DNA of 64,000 bases from Dioszegia crocea (GCA_001600615.1 BCKK01000001.1:2981826-3045825); one strand, 5' to 3'. Counted from the first letter of the stretch, positions 12,560 through 25,261 are shown. Made by a program: numbers and translations. Notes: generated by a model from the sequence alone, not told the origin.

Positions 12560-15500
12560 TTACGAGATCCCCATGGTTTCACCGACTCGCTGTACCTCCC
12601 TCATTATAACTTCTGCCTCCTCCTCGACAACACTCGCATTGGCCATATCGCCCAGTATGCGCAGCCGGTGCATCTCCTTAATGAGCGTTCGCGCGACCAT
12701 TCCCCAGATCACAACAGCGAAAGAATCGACATCCGATACGGGCTGATGTGTCAGTCATGATATATCGTAGCAGCGGGATCCAATCGGCCGGAGACTTACA
12801 ATAGGTGAGAGATACCTAAAGAGGGAGACACACTTTCTGGCCCCGACAAGAGCCTCGGCATTCTCACATTCGATCGAGTTGATATCGTGCAGGAACATAT
12901 AGGAGGCAGCCAAGATATGATGCTGCACACAGTCAGTTATCACGCTGTCCGAGAGGTGGAAGTTCTGGCCAGAGGCAACTCACCATGACCATTGTATGAC
13001 TAGAGATGAATGGTTCTGCCGCTCCATCAATCTGGGCGTTCCGTTTTCGGTCCACTGGGAATATCCCCTCTACGCCCATAGACTGCAAGAACTGATCAAG
13101 ACCAAGCTTGACAATCCGGTATTCTCCGGGACAGCGATACTTTGGCTGATCCATCCATGCAGGAGGCGGCGGTACTGGTGCAGATGGATGAGCCATGACA
13201 TGTGCCGACATGGCATTTGCGTATTCGCTGTCATCGGTTGGATCGATGAACGCCAGTTTGGCGGATCTCTCAATGATGAGTAGCGCTTTGATCCACTTGA
13301 CACTGTACGATTCAGCACAATCTCTACTGGTATCTCGGAGCCAGACTTACACTTTGCTATCGTCCTCTACCTCTAGAGATGAGAAGCGGTACAGATCACG
13401 AATAGTCACGTCATCGTTGCTTGTTACATTTCCCTATGCGATCAGATCTGAGGACATTCACTGCCTCTCGCAGAACTTACCGAAGCGATGTCGACCATTG
13501 GACGTGGGAATGGCGTGATGATGTCCTCGTCTCGTAGCGCAGTCGGGAATCCGGTTGCAAGCGATCCACACCTCTCGATCGAGATCAGAGCCCAGCTACG
13601 GCGAGTTAGCTGGGCACCATATGATGTTGAAAAATTGCCCATCGCTGACTAGAGACGGTAGACTTCAATGGGAGGCGGAGGACTCACAATGTATGGATAC
13701 GTTCAGCCAGCTCTATTTTATCCTCCGGAGGGGGTAGTAAGAAGGTCTTCTGGCGAAGAAGTGGATTTCGCGTTGCAGGCGGGGTAAACGAACAAGACGG
13801 AATTTGGTGAATACCCGTCGAGGTGACAAGTCTGATGCCAACACCGGCTAGAAGGAACCCCTAAATTTGAGTCAGCTTGAGCATCACGCTGTCGTCCAAG
13901 TCACAAATTCACCTCATGGTACCGCCCATTGGTGTACGCATATGCACTCAACAGCATGGCCGCTCTCATGCCGTCCAACAGCCGATCGGCCCGACTGGTC
14001 TGAGCTTCCAGCGTCCTACATCCTGCTATGAAGAACGCTTCTTCCAATGGCGACTTTCCAGGTGCCGAGCCTATTCGTGAAGCCCAGAGATACTGGATTG
14101 GTCAGACAGGGGCGCAAGGGAACTCACCATCGCATTCAAGAGCGCGAGTGACGGCCGGCGCTTGTCGTCGAACGACATCCGATACTTGAACCTCGGGACT
14201 GACATCTCAAAGAAGAGCCTTGAGTGCGCCAAGAAGATGCTCAGACTGTATGAATCAGCAAGATGTGTGTGGAATCATGCTGAAGGGACTGACAGTTGAT
14301 CCCTAGCCGTAATTGTCAATCCATCCGATTCCGCCTGTTGCTGGATCAATCCCATGCTGGGAACACCAGCATCCCGCCGCTCACTGCTCATACTGGGTTT
14401 CCGCCGCTTCGCAGACCCTTCTTCTGGACGCTGCATGCTCATCTTCGGCATTGGAGGTGGGTCACTTGGCGCAAACAAGAATTCGCCCAGTCGCGCAGTG
14501 AGGCCGTCCATCGGGTCAATGCTTAGTTTGGGTCGATCATCGCCTGCTGTATACAGCACGTTATGCTGTGGCGGAGGGAAGGCATACGTATATGGACTAT
14601 TGGGATCTACCATCATGCTCGGCGGCGGGGCTTCGTTGGGGTCCGGCGTGGAGCGCAGAGAGCGCAGGGAATCGGCCGACTGCCCAGTGTCCTGACGTGC
14701 CCGCGCTGGCGGTTCAGGAATCTGTTCTGGCGGCCGACGGTAGAACTCGGATGGATTGCAGTAGGTATAGCTGGAGGGAACCTGTGCCTCCGAGGACGAA
14801 ATCTGGGGCTTGATGTCGAATGTGTCTGGGAGAGGTACAGTGTGAATGGGAGCTGTCTGCGGTGCATTCATCAACTGAGCCGGCATGGCATACGGGGATG
14901 AGGTCTGGACGGTGGCCCAGGGTGGGAAGCTCAGGGTCCCGTACTGCGAGAATTGGGTCGTGTTGGATGAAGATTGATCTGATTGGGGGTGCGTAGGGAC
15001 TGGGATTTCGGTCTGCGGGGTGGAGACCATAGCAGGGGCGGATGGTAATGGTTGTGAAGTGAAGGGGTAATTATAGGCGGAGGTCATAAAATTTTGAGGT
15101 CCCATCCCGTCGGGCGATGTCGCGAATCCCGGAGGACCCATAGGCATCGAGGTGTGATGGCCCTGAAGCATGACATCCGTTCCGAATCGAGGGGGGAAAG
15201 ATTGGCCGAAGAAGGTAGGGGGATTGCTCGGTGAGATCAAAGCCTCCGTGACGGAAGAGCTCGATACATTGCGACTGAGGGTGCCTCTCTTCTCGGGCAG
15301 AGCGGAGATGGGGGTCGAAAGTGTCTCTTGGCCTAGCACGTCAGCTTATAGGTAAAATCCTCGATCTTCATGAGTCATCTCACCCTGTTCTGTGGCATCC
15401 TCAGACTCCGAACTCTTGAGTGGATGAACGTATTCACACTCCTTCTTATACTTCGTACAGTTCGCACAGACGGGTCGTTCGGCATCGCACTTAAGTTTCC

Positions 15501-16065
15501 TCCTCCTACAGAATCCACACGCCATCCCTCTCTTCAGACTAGGCCCAACATTCCCATTGGAGTAGTTCCGGGTGGTAGTGGTTGCGCTCGAATACGGTTT
15601 GGGTCTCGATTTGGGGTTGGGCGCTGGCGTTTGTGCGGGTCCAGCCCCTGGATTAAGGAACTCCTGGCTCTGTTCGGGGGGGAAATGGCCTGCTAATCGG
15701 GGCGAGATGAGGTCCGCCTGTGCACCGCGTGCACCTTTACCCGATAGGTGGCCGTAAGGCATAGCGTATGCCTGATTGTGCGGCTGGTGGTACAGCGCAT
15801 AATTGCTAGGTCCGGCGTGGCTGTCGCCGAGATTGGGACATACGCCGTAGGGCATCTGGCTATCGCCCGGTTCACCTGGCATCGCACCCACAGACCCTTG
15901 TTGCGCGGGCATCCATGGTTCCGTGTTGGCGATATGATGCTGGATATCATCCAGACGATTCCCCGCTGCGTCGACCAGGGTGCCATCGCTGAGATGATAG
16001 CCGAACAACCTGTCACTGTCGTATTGATTGGGATCCGCCGTTTGCCAATCCTGCTGTGACTGCAT
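12560..16065 (-). CDS. Zn2Cys6 fungal transcription factor
   Basis: The DNA-binding cluster lies about 180 residues in: MACGFCRRRKLKCDAERP then VCANCTKYKKECEY, the six-cysteine C-x2-C-x6-C-x5-C-x2-C-x6-C pattern. It is followed by a long Pro/Ser/Gln-rich region of about 350 residues (14275-15339) and then a fungal-specific middle homology region: FLAHSRLFFEMSVPRFKY, PSLALLNAM, RADRLLDGMRAAMLLSAYAY, LVTSTGIHQIP, WALISIERCGSLATGFP. The N-terminus before the cluster (MQSQQDWQTADPNQ...) is also low in complexity. About ten introns are needed; the last exon ends at a TAA (12560-12562) after VGETMGIS. The family regulates metabolic genes, often binding CGG-based pairs. No target can be read from position alone. 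Domain calls are firm, C-terminal exon borders approximate. Confidence 0.87.
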
Positions 16066-16750
16066 TGCGCATTGAGAGAGAGAGAAAGTTTGCTCGAAGC
16101 TGCTGAGCTTTAAACTCGAAAGCGATATGTAAGATAAGGGAGGGATGAGTCGATGCTGGGCCCTGCTGTGATCCTATTAGCGTATGTGATGTAAATGGCT
16201 TGATGACAGATAGAGATAGGGGTGTGTAAATCTTACTTACTCGGTTAACGGTTGCTGCATGCCCGCCGGTCTGCACCCAACTAGTTACGAGAGGGCCCCG
16301 CAATTTATTACGGATCCTCACGCCACCGTGATCGGATGCAAATGAGGCTAAATGGGAGCTAAGGGTCACTAAGCATAAATGTCGTTCCTTGACGTCACTC
16401 CCACTCATGTTCCAGGCTATTCCAGCAGTCCTCCACAGCTCCAACGCGTGAAGAGAGATCTGGTTGCAGGTGTCGTGCATGTGGAGCCCAAATCGTTGCC
16501 TCAAATAGGCCGTTAAACCACGATCGCGGAATTCGCGGGTTCGACTGGCAGAGGTCACGATGCGCGATCGTATCATTCAATCGACACCATTCCCTTCCAG
16601 GCCTGTATGAAGGCGTATGTTGAAATTAGTATCATCTCACATGATGCATATGTGTTGTGCTTGCTTCGCAGCGCTTCATGATGTCAAATGTATGTTTCTC
16701 TTCCAAAGACCCCTCTTTATGGAGCCCAAACAGCCATTCCGATCTGCTCC
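16066..16750. other. Intergenic, promoter of the Zn2Cys6 gene
   Basis: Roughly 690 bp, upstream of the leftward-reading regulator and downstream of the leftward-reading Mei2-like gene. A 187-codon minus-strand ORF at 16013-16576 only overlaps the start of the regulator in another frame and shows no domain. No RNA gene seen. Confidence 0.45.
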
Positions 16751-19657
16751 TCATCTGGTTTGTTGCTAAGATCAATCAGCTTCATTTCTGAATGTGGATA
16801 ACTGACGATACTCACGAGCATGGCCAACAGAGTCCCCACATCCCCTGGTCCTGGAACAGGCTGATAGCCCTGGGCCAGCTGCTGCGAAGGCGGCGGAGGG
16901 TGTCCATTCGGCTGATATCCTTGCTGTGGAGGGTTACGCTGACCGTAGGTCGGAGGCATAGATGGCGGTGGCCGGAATGGAGGACCTGGAGCAAATGTTC
17001 CCGGACCCTGGTTCTGGGGCGGAATATATGGTTGGTTGGGAGGTGGAGCGACATTATTGGCCTGTAAGAGCGACAGCACCTCGGGCGGGATCGCATCATT
17101 CCCTCCGCCGCCTCTCGAAGGGGGGAGATTACCGGGCAGAGATGATGCGATTGGTGCAGCGTAATTGTATGATCGTGAGCCTGCCCCACTGTACGAGGAT
17201 GGAGGAGGGGGATATGGGGGAGTGGCAGTGTTACCGTTAAGGCGTGGATCGCCTTGACGGTATGAGGGTGCTGGTGGTGGTGGTGCCAGAGGAGGTCGAT
17301 CATTGTGATTCGGCGGATATCTTTCGGACATAGGTGGCTGATAACCCGAGCTAGTGGGAAAGTTTTGTCGCGGAGGGGGTCCAGATTGTGATGTCGGTGG
17401 TGGTGGACCGCTAGGACCCGATCCAGATAGAGAATTGAGAAGGTCTTGAACTTTTCGAGCTTGTTCCAATCGATCATCTCCAGCCTGTATGTCAGTTCTG
17501 GCTCGGAATGACAGAGCGGAAAAGAACTGACCACTTGAGCAGGCGCATCGGCGTATCGATTAGGAGGTGGTCCTTGGTCCCGCTGTCCTTGATGGCTCGA
17601 ATTGGAGCCCCGTCGGCCATGCCCACGATCACCGTATTGACCCCGTCCATCCGATCCGTTCCGCCTTGCATTGTCGTTCCGCCATTCTCCACCTCCCCCG
17701 CCACTTCTATCCCCTCCACGAGGAGGGTTCCGTCCCTGCCGACCTCCGTCAGATCCGCGCGGGCCCGCCTGGGAGTGCCCATTCGTGTGTGGGTTATTGC
17801 CCGGCCGGCCATCTCTGAAATCATGTCTAGCTCTGTACTTTGTCAGTGCATATACGGCACGGTCGGGCACCAATCACTCACGGTGGCGGTGGAGCACCAC
17901 CAATATCTTCATCCCAAATGAAATGCAACTCTAGCGTACCGGTGTGAAACGGTCGATTATTCATCTGGTCATAGAAGAGGGTGGCCCCTCTGGCATCGTA
18001 GAACTCCACAATCTTTTGCCTGGTCATTGTCAGCTAAACACCAAGTTTGATGAACCGAATCAGACTCACTCAGGACTTTGACCAGATCTGACGGACTTGA
18101 CCTCGCCGTATTGCTCGCATAAACCACCAAGCTGATTTTCGGTGAGATAAGGCCCTCGCAGCAAGGTTGCCACTACGGAACCCTGAAATATCAGCAATCC
18201 GGACCTTTGAAGCCTAGAATGCCACTACATACCTGATTGGAATCTCGATTAGCAGGAGCAGTCTGGTCTTGATCCTTTGGAAGACTGTAGTGAACGTCGA
18301 TCTTGAAAAGTCAGCCACGTCCTACAGTAAGGGGAACTCCACCAACCTTGCGTGAATGCACAATGCTATCGTGCATCCCATCTCGCGCTCTCCCTGCAGC
18401 TCGCAAATCAAACTAGCAGATCAGTATGGCCTGCCAATGTAGAGAGGTACTCACGTATGTGATGAAAATCATACCCCGCTGCTTGACCAGATCAAAGTAT
18501 GTCTTCACCTGTCCATACTGCTCGAATGCAGACCGGAGCGCATCCGTATCGGCGTCATACTGCCTGTGTCAGATTCTGGACACTGACATGGGACGGCCCA
18601 CTCACGCTGACATTCCGCACGAACAGGGTTCGGCAAGCTCTTTCAAGCTTCATTCGATGTTCGACAGTGCGATTGTCCCTGTCTCGCTCGGCAAGCGGTC
18701 TGGGAGGCTTACGATTCGCTAATAGATCTTGTCAGTAAGGGTCAAAATAGGCGCAAATTCAAAGTGCAGGGTGAAACCGAAAACCGGCGAGGCCTTGTGT
18801 TTCCAATTCAGGCAACGCTGCCGTCCTGACCACAGCACATTGTCCAGCCAGACCCAGAAGCGATGCTGAAACACAATCAAACTTCCTTCACAGGCCCATA
18901 AACCGCAACCGGCTTCACTTCGAAACGTAGAGACCCTTCAGAAGATGGGATTAGGGCTCAGGGCAAAACAAAAATTCGGCTCACAATCCGGACTTCGCCC
19001 TCTAGCCGACTGATCCCTGGTCCTGAAATTCTCCCTCGGACCATCTCGCCGATCGTGCGCCCCTCTCGGCGCCGATGAGCCGTACCCGTGACTTTGAGAC
19101 TGATGGTCATTGTGGAAAGGAGCTGAGTAGCCTTGCTGGCCTCGAACAGGATTCTCAAAGGGAGGAGGTTGCCGGTCGGTAAAGTGGATAGGCGGGAGAG
19201 TAGGGTAGACACCATCAGATGCTCGACGATCTGGACCGCGGTCTAGGCCATTCTGAGGCTGATACCCTGGACGAGCATGCCCTGGGCCACCATTCTGATT
19301 GAAATGATTGGGCTGATCACGCCCGGGATTGTATCCTGGCCGTCTGCCCTCCGAGCGATCATTCGAAGCCCCATACCGCTGCTCTTGCGCGGGTGGAGCA
19401 TTCATATATCCGCTTGGACCCGCATGATTGGGCGGCGGAGGATACTGTGGAGGCGCCGAAGAGGCTGAGCTATAGGCAGGCAAGCTTGGCGGGGGAAACG
19501 ATGGATAGTCGAAGGATGCACGATGCTGTTGTGGTGGTGTAGGGACGGGTGCAGAAGGAAATGCTGGACGAGGGGGCAGGCGCGGGTCTGAGAAATTGCT
19601 GGCTGGAACACCTGGCGCTGACCCTGAAGTGTCAGGATACGCCGGGTAATTGTTCAT
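16751..19657 (-). CDS. Mei2-like RNA-binding protein with two RRMs, lacking the C-terminal Mei2 RRM
   Basis: The protein starts at MNNYPAYPDTSGSAPG with about 230 Pro/Gly/Tyr-rich residues. A 266-nt intron (18719-18984) then leads to RRM1: RNP2 TLFVRNVS, RNP1 RGMIFITYFD. The connecting block IDVHYSLPKD followed by NQG is a hallmark of Mei2/AML proteins, and RRM2 follows (GPYLTENQLGGLCEQYGEVK, KIVEFYDARGA). After it come RGG-like runs (PPRGGDRSGGGGGEW) and a long Pro-rich C-terminus (PPPNQPYIPPQNQGPG). No third RRM is visible, although that is the defining Mei2 domain. The final intron (donor after GTLLAML at the end of the long C-terminal exon) has strong signals, so I end the gene at 16751 (QQTR then stop); reading through would end at 16717. 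Likely roles are mRNA binding and regulation of differentiation, by analogy only. Confidence 0.8.
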
Positions 19658-19895
19658 GATAGATTGAAGATGCAGGATGTGAAGAAGGAAGGTAAAGGGG
19701 GTGGTAGTGGTGGTGGTTGGAGGAGTGACTTTGGTGAGCGACCGTGAGAAAGTGACGGAATTAATCAGACGTCATCCATTCAGCCCGCTCGTCCCTTTGT
19801 TGCCACCTAACCACTCTCCAGCTCCAGTCTACACTTCATCCTCTCAACCACTTACACACCCTGACAGGCTACATTCTGCACTCCGCACGCTATAC

Positions 19896-20789
19896 ATGTC
19901 ACGAACAACTTCCTTCAAGCTCGTCTTACTGGGTGAGTGGACGGTAGTCAACGCCTTGGCGCTCGGACGACCGACTGAACATTACAGGCGAAAGCGCAGT
20001 CGGCAAATCCAGTCTGGTGCTACGCTTCGTGAGGAATGAATTCTCAGACTTCAGGTAAGGCCAACGCAGCTTCATCATAGAATTCCAGCTCACACTCACA
20101 GAGAATCCACAATCGGGGCAGCATTCCTCACGCAGACCGTCAACCTGAACGAGAGCACAGCTATCAAGTTCGAGATCTGGGACACCGTACGCCTTCCTCA
20201 GTTGTGTTTTGATTGCAATAGACTGCTGACTGGTCAGGCAGGACAAGAGCGGTACAAGTCCCTCGCACCGATATATTTCAGGAACTCCAATGCCGCTGTT
20301 ATCGTTTATGACATAACTCAACCCCCAGAGGTATGTTGTCTCCCCATGTCTCACTTTCATCAAAGCTACAATGCCCTTTCGTTTCAGTCGAGCATCGAAC
20401 TCACGGGTTAGACATCTTTCGAAAAGGCCAAATCTTGGGTCCGAGAACTCCAACGTCAAGCAGACCCGTCTATCGTCATCATGTTAGTGGGCAACAAGTC
20501 CGATCTGGCGGCGAATCGTAAGGCCTCGCGGGAAATGGGAGAAACATATGCGCAGGAAGAGGGTTTGCTCTTTGCGGAGGCGAGTGCGAAATCTGGGGAT
20601 GGGGTGGAAGAGTTGTTTATGGAGATTGGTGAGTACGATCCAGTACGGCGTGGCTCGTAAGGACGTGACGCTGACCCCACAGCGAGGAAATTGCCAACTA
20701 CTCCTTTGCCTCAGAGGAGCGCTCCTGGGGCCAAGGGCGTTAAGGTGCAAGGCCAGTCTGACCAAGGTCAATCCGCCTGCACCTGCTAG
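19896..20789 (+). CDS. ypt5: Rab5-type small GTPase (Ypt5/Vps21)
   Basis: Joined across four or five short introns the product is a complete Rab: G1 GESAVGKSS, switch I region [11 protein letters not shown]3 [19 protein letters not shown]4 NKSD, G5 [17 protein letters not shown] and [20 protein letters not shown] match the Rab5 subfamily rather than Rab7 or Rab11. The C-terminus ends in CTC, a C-x-C geranylgeranylation signal in place of the more common CC. Rab5 proteins drive early endosome tethering and fusion. The first exon is only 37 nt (19896-19932). It is divergent from the Mei2-like gene with 238 bp between starts. Confidence 0.92.
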
Positions 20790-22106
20790 AGGTCCTAGCA
20801 ACTCGAAGTCTCTCCGCTCGTTGTATATTCGGATCGTGCCGGACTCAGTGAACCTCCTCCCTAATCAGATATCACACCATCAGTATGTAAAACATGTTGT
20901 ATTCCTAATCAACGAGCGGCAGTATCGACTCACACAGAGGCATAGCAAGTGCCCGAAGGTACTCGAAGGACCCAGGACCGGTCGGCCGAATCGGGCTCCG
21001 AATCTAGCGTTGAAGCTCAGATCGATTTTGTGCCTCAGGCCAAACGAGATCTGATGATTTCGCTTGCGCAATCAGTCATCCCGTCCGGAGTCTGGCGCAG
21101 CTCAAGAGACCAGTAGCAGGGTGTCTCGTGGTCCAGCTCTGACTGTCGGTCTCTGATCAGGGGTTATCTGATCCGCCTCGCAGCAGGTCAATGTCTTGGC
21201 GCAAATCCGGGCGCTCGGGCAGAGCAGCCTTCTTGTGCCATCTCGGGACCTATACGTAGAATAGAGCTGCTTCACACATTCCGCATCGCTCGTTGCGGCA
21301 GGCACAGACACAGGCACACTGCCACACTCGACAATTCCCAAAGTTTAACCGTTACAATATGCCGTTCTCTGCCGGGCAGCAGATCCGACGCCACCATGCC
21401 GGTACGGTAAACTCTAAATGCCGTAAGTCAATCTTCCCGAGACCGGAGTGAGGTAATTTTCAGGGCTAAGGCTATAGAAGGCTATAGAGTGGCGCTGAGC
21501 GCTGAAGTCTCGATCCAATGTAGACGTCGGAGAGGTGCAAATGACTCGCGAGAGGGGCATTATATGCATCAAGCAGCATCAAGCAGAGTCAGAAACGGCA
21601 GCTTAGTTCGTGATAACCCTCACGATCTCGTGGGATGTCGAGAGAATCGAGCAGGAGTAAGAGCAGGGTCTGGGCTCGTGCCACCGTGGCGTAAACAGCT
21701 ATTTAATAAACCCTCCGCAAAAATAAATGCTCCGATCACACCGCGTCTTGTGGGATGACGTCCCCGCAAGCTGGAGCCTTTTTGTATCTGGTTTCTCTCG
21801 GCTTGGTAGACCGGGGCCAAGTATACAGTCTTGCAAAGCAGTAAACATCGACATCTAGTCAAGCAATTGAATACATATTCGTACACACACTTCTTCTGCG
21901 ATCGCTTTAGGGTATTCAGCCCGCTATTCGAGCCGCAAGAGCGACTGGATCTGCTCCAAGCATTTATCGATCCAATCTGACGACGCGCCGGGCCGGTCAA
22001 ATCCTTATTTGGCTTTATCAGCAGTCATCCCTATAGCATCGACAGAGCAATGAAATCGATATAGTAGGGATAGAAGAGATTAGTGTAAGGGAATAGGCCA
22101 GCTGGA
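20790..22106. other. Longest gene-free stretch, about 1.3 kb
   Basis: This lies downstream of the Rab5 gene and upstream of the receptor gene. The ORFs here (20880-21071, 21620-22000, 21489-21758) are short, lack domains and lack consistent splice signals. I looked for tRNA A/B boxes and found none convincing. It probably combines the Rab5 3' UTR with a long receptor promoter or 5' UTR; a non-coding transcript cannot be excluded. Confidence 0.4.
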
Positions 22107-25064
22107 ATGCTCGAGTACCTCAGGTGGATCGCCCGGGATGTGGGGACGGGGGGCGAAGCTGCGGATCCATGGGCCACAGGCGGTAGCGGTACGGCGAGGT
22201 CGGCAGTAGATGTTCTGAGGGCATATCGATGGGTCACTATCGTCGATGAAGTCATACTTGTGAGTTTGAGTTCTCGTGCCGATCGTCCACACACACACAT
22301 ACACAAACAAAAACACATGACCCCGAGATGTTTCAGAATTTTCAACTAACATTCATAGTCCCTTACCATCCTCGGTTCCCTGGCCATTCTGGGCTCGATG
22401 TTTCTCCTCGAATTCAATGGACGTCCTGCCACTACCCGAACGCGTATCGTTCAATCACTCGTACTGTCCGACTTGATCCTGGGCTTTGTGGGGATCGTCG
22501 GCACGTCCATTGTTCTCAGCGGTACGCCGCTGGTCAATGGGACCAACACTTGCAGTGGTCTAGGCTACTGTCTCACCGTCGTTTTGTGGACAGAACATCT
22601 ATGGACCCTCATTCTTGCGATTGCAACCTATCTTATCCTGATCTACGTGAGTTCATATTTCGCCGAGGTTTCGTACAGAGATCCGTTGCTAAGACTGCGA
22701 CAGCCTCTTCACCCCGCCACATTATGGCTCGAAAGACGATGGTATTACCTTTGGATACTCGTCTGGGTACTCGCAGCCGGCATCGGACTCATTGGATACT
22801 TCCTCTACGGTTTCTTCCCGAACGGAGGAATATGTTACTACGGAGCGAATTCCGGCCTGTACGGGGAGCTTATTCAATTCCTGCCTCGGTCAGTACAGGT
22901 TATTCATAGCAAATTACTGTTCCTGCTGATCAGTCAGCGCGTGTGTCATGCTCATGATTTCCATCCTCTACGCCAGACTCTTCGTCTTCCTTCGCCGTCC
23001 CGACAGAATACGCGCATCCTTCTCCGATCCATCTCATAGTGGCCGTACCGACACTTCCCCGGGCATACGAGGGCGATCTAAACACTTGTTCCGCAGTGCT
23101 GCCTTAAGCGATATGCTTAGCCGAGGACGGAAGGGATCAAAGGATTCAGATGTCTTTGTCAAGGGACAGGGGGGACAGGGAGATCCGATCACCGAAAAAG
23201 AGGGCGTGCAGAACGGGACAACCCAACCTGTACAAGGCCACTCGCGATCTCGATCTCGTTCCGGGACGAGAGAGCGCGGCGATTCACATTCTGGCGCGAA
23301 CACTCCGGGTGCTTTCCGTGTACGCACACCGCCTTCGACACCGGACGAGCCTGCTCCTTGGGAGCAGGTCCAACTGCCTATTTTCCATGTGGATGGAGAG
23401 CGATTTGGCGGTCGAGAGGCAGGTGGGGGCCCGAGTGGGGGAGGTCTGCACAGGGAGACGAGTTCAATCTGGAGTGGGTGGAAGGGTCTGGGCAAGGCAG
23501 AAAAGGAGAGAGACAGGGTGCCCAGACGACCCAGACCATCCACCGCATCATCCACATCTCCTCCCATGTCTTCACAATCCCGCCTCGATTCGACCTCTTC
23601 TCATCCAACGGATTATCCTGCATCCCCAAAATCCGCCGCGTCTGTCGGTATCTTCCCGCCGACGATTGAGATCGATCTCGACACTCCACCCTTGGAACGA
23701 GATGCCGATCCGGACCGGACACCACAGCCCAGATACCAGGCTGGGGATGTCTGGCAGACACCGGGGGACAACCACGCCGGGCGACAAGGCTCCGTGTCAT
23801 CCTCGTTGGGTGGGCGGGCCGAACGGCTCCGGAAACCCTCAGCTATCTCAGCGTTCTCTTATCACGTCAGCGAAGCCCCCGACTCATCTACCATACATTC
23901 GAATCCTTCCCACTCAGGATCACGGTGCAATTCTGCGTACCCTGATCAGCAGAGTCTCGATCATGTAGCGGAAGGCGGCGAGAAGGGAGTGACAGCTGGC
24001 AATCCATTTGACCGAGCTTTGTACCCCAGCGCGAACACGACGCAGAAGTTGAGGAGTCAGGACGAGGCAGAGATGGAGGAGTTGGATGACGAGGATGAAG
24101 GGGATGACGATATGGACTTGATGCGGATGCTCCAAGCGTCCGAGCCTCCTGGAGGTGGCACGAGGTCGTATCAGGAAGGCGAGCAGGTGGAGCTTGTCGA
24201 GGAGAGTATGGCGAGCTATCTGAATCGAAAGACTGCGTTGTTGATGTTGTGGTTCCCACTAGGAGTAAGTTGTATTGAACTTTTGGACGTGGATTATGCT
24301 GACGCAATTGCAGTACTGCTTACTATTCTCCGTCTCTTTGATTCGCATCATCTGTAAGTACTGATCATCGACTCCAGCTTGTCTTCTCCTTGCTAATCAA
24401 GCCAGACGACTTTGTCGATTCTCCACCAATTGAGCTTCGCGCTCTGTCTAGATGGTTCATTTTCTCGCAAGGGATACTGGACGCATTGATTTACGGTCTC
24501 GTCGAATGGCAGTGAGTCACGGCCTATTCAGTGTTCGCATTGGGCTTGCACTGACCATATAGTACGAAACGAGTTGTCCGGAGACGTGTCCGCAAGGGCA
24601 CTTTCAATACTCCTTTGGCGTCTCGACAGGGCACTGGTTCAGGCATCGGTGGTGCCATGCGAGCAATGAGTCAGGGATCGAAGAATCTCTTCTCATCGCG
24701 AGGGGGTTCTGTCCAAGCAGGAGTCAACATGGTCACCAGCGGAGGTTCGATCCCTGCCACCGACAGGTACATGGGGCGTCTGAATGGTCAGACAATGTCC
24801 AGGTCGTCAAATCGGACACCAACCACATCATACATCCCCCCAATACCGGAGGGTATGTCAATAGAGGAGCAGCTTGAGGAGGATGCAGACAGGGCGGGAT
24901 ATACAGATAGAGTCAGGAAGGCTGGGTCGGGGTCGGGTTCAGGTTCAGGATCAGGATTTGAGTTGGAGGAGGACTCGACGCGGAAGGGTAGTATAGGGAG
25001 TGAGGCGAAAAAGTCTTCTTTAGAAGAAGATGGGAGGGGTAGAGAAAGGAGAAAAGACAACTAG
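22107..25064 (+). CDS. Seven-transmembrane receptor with a very long third cytoplasmic loop (nutrient GPCR-like)
   Basis: Exons 22107-22259, 22359-22646, 22704-22888, 22938-24264, 24314-24353, 24406-24511 and 24563-25064 join to about 866 residues. Seven hydrophobic helices can be placed: LSLTILGSLAILGSMFL, VLSDLILGFVGIVGTSIVL, WTEHLWTLILAIATYLILI, LWILVWVLAAGIGLIGYF, ACVMLMISILYARLFVFL, ALLMLWFPLGYCLLFSVSLI and WFIFSQGILDALIYGLVEW. The loop between helices 5 and 6 is about 400 residues, charged, Ser/Pro-rich, with an acidic run EMEELDDEDEGDDD. The tail has an SG repeat (GSGSGSGSGSG). This architecture is that of fungal Gpr1/Git3/Gpr4-class receptors that feed glucose or amino-acid signals into cAMP signalling. 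I cannot assign the ligand or subclass from sequence alone. The start lies about 50 residues before helix 1. Confidence 0.78.
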
Positions 25065-25261
25065 TGTATCTGTCAGTGTATCTACATGTATCTCGGACCC
25101 ATAGAAAGCAATCCTGGCGTCAGAAATGGTCAGCCATGGCTTACTCCCCAGCAAGTAAAGCTGGCACTAGAACGCACGTCCAATCACAAGACCAGATACC
25201 CAAAATACATAACTCTAAGATCTCACGCCTCCCTGCACCTCAGCCTCCGCAGACTTGCCCT

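Noticed and set aside
16013..16576. 187-codon minus-strand frame upstream of the Zn2Cys6 gene
   Set aside because: It overlaps the start of the regulator in a different frame, has no domain and no sensible codon pattern.
19926..20459. 177-codon antisense frame across the Rab5 gene
   Set aside because: It is only the complement of well-supported Rab5 exons.
21361..21430. GCCACCATG context suggesting a start codon
   Set aside because: The frame closes after a few codons and no splice continuation gives a recognisable product.
22328..22909. 193-codon plus-strand frame
   Set aside because: It overlaps the receptor exons in another frame, crosses a clear CTAAC..TAG acceptor and encodes no hydrophobic helices.
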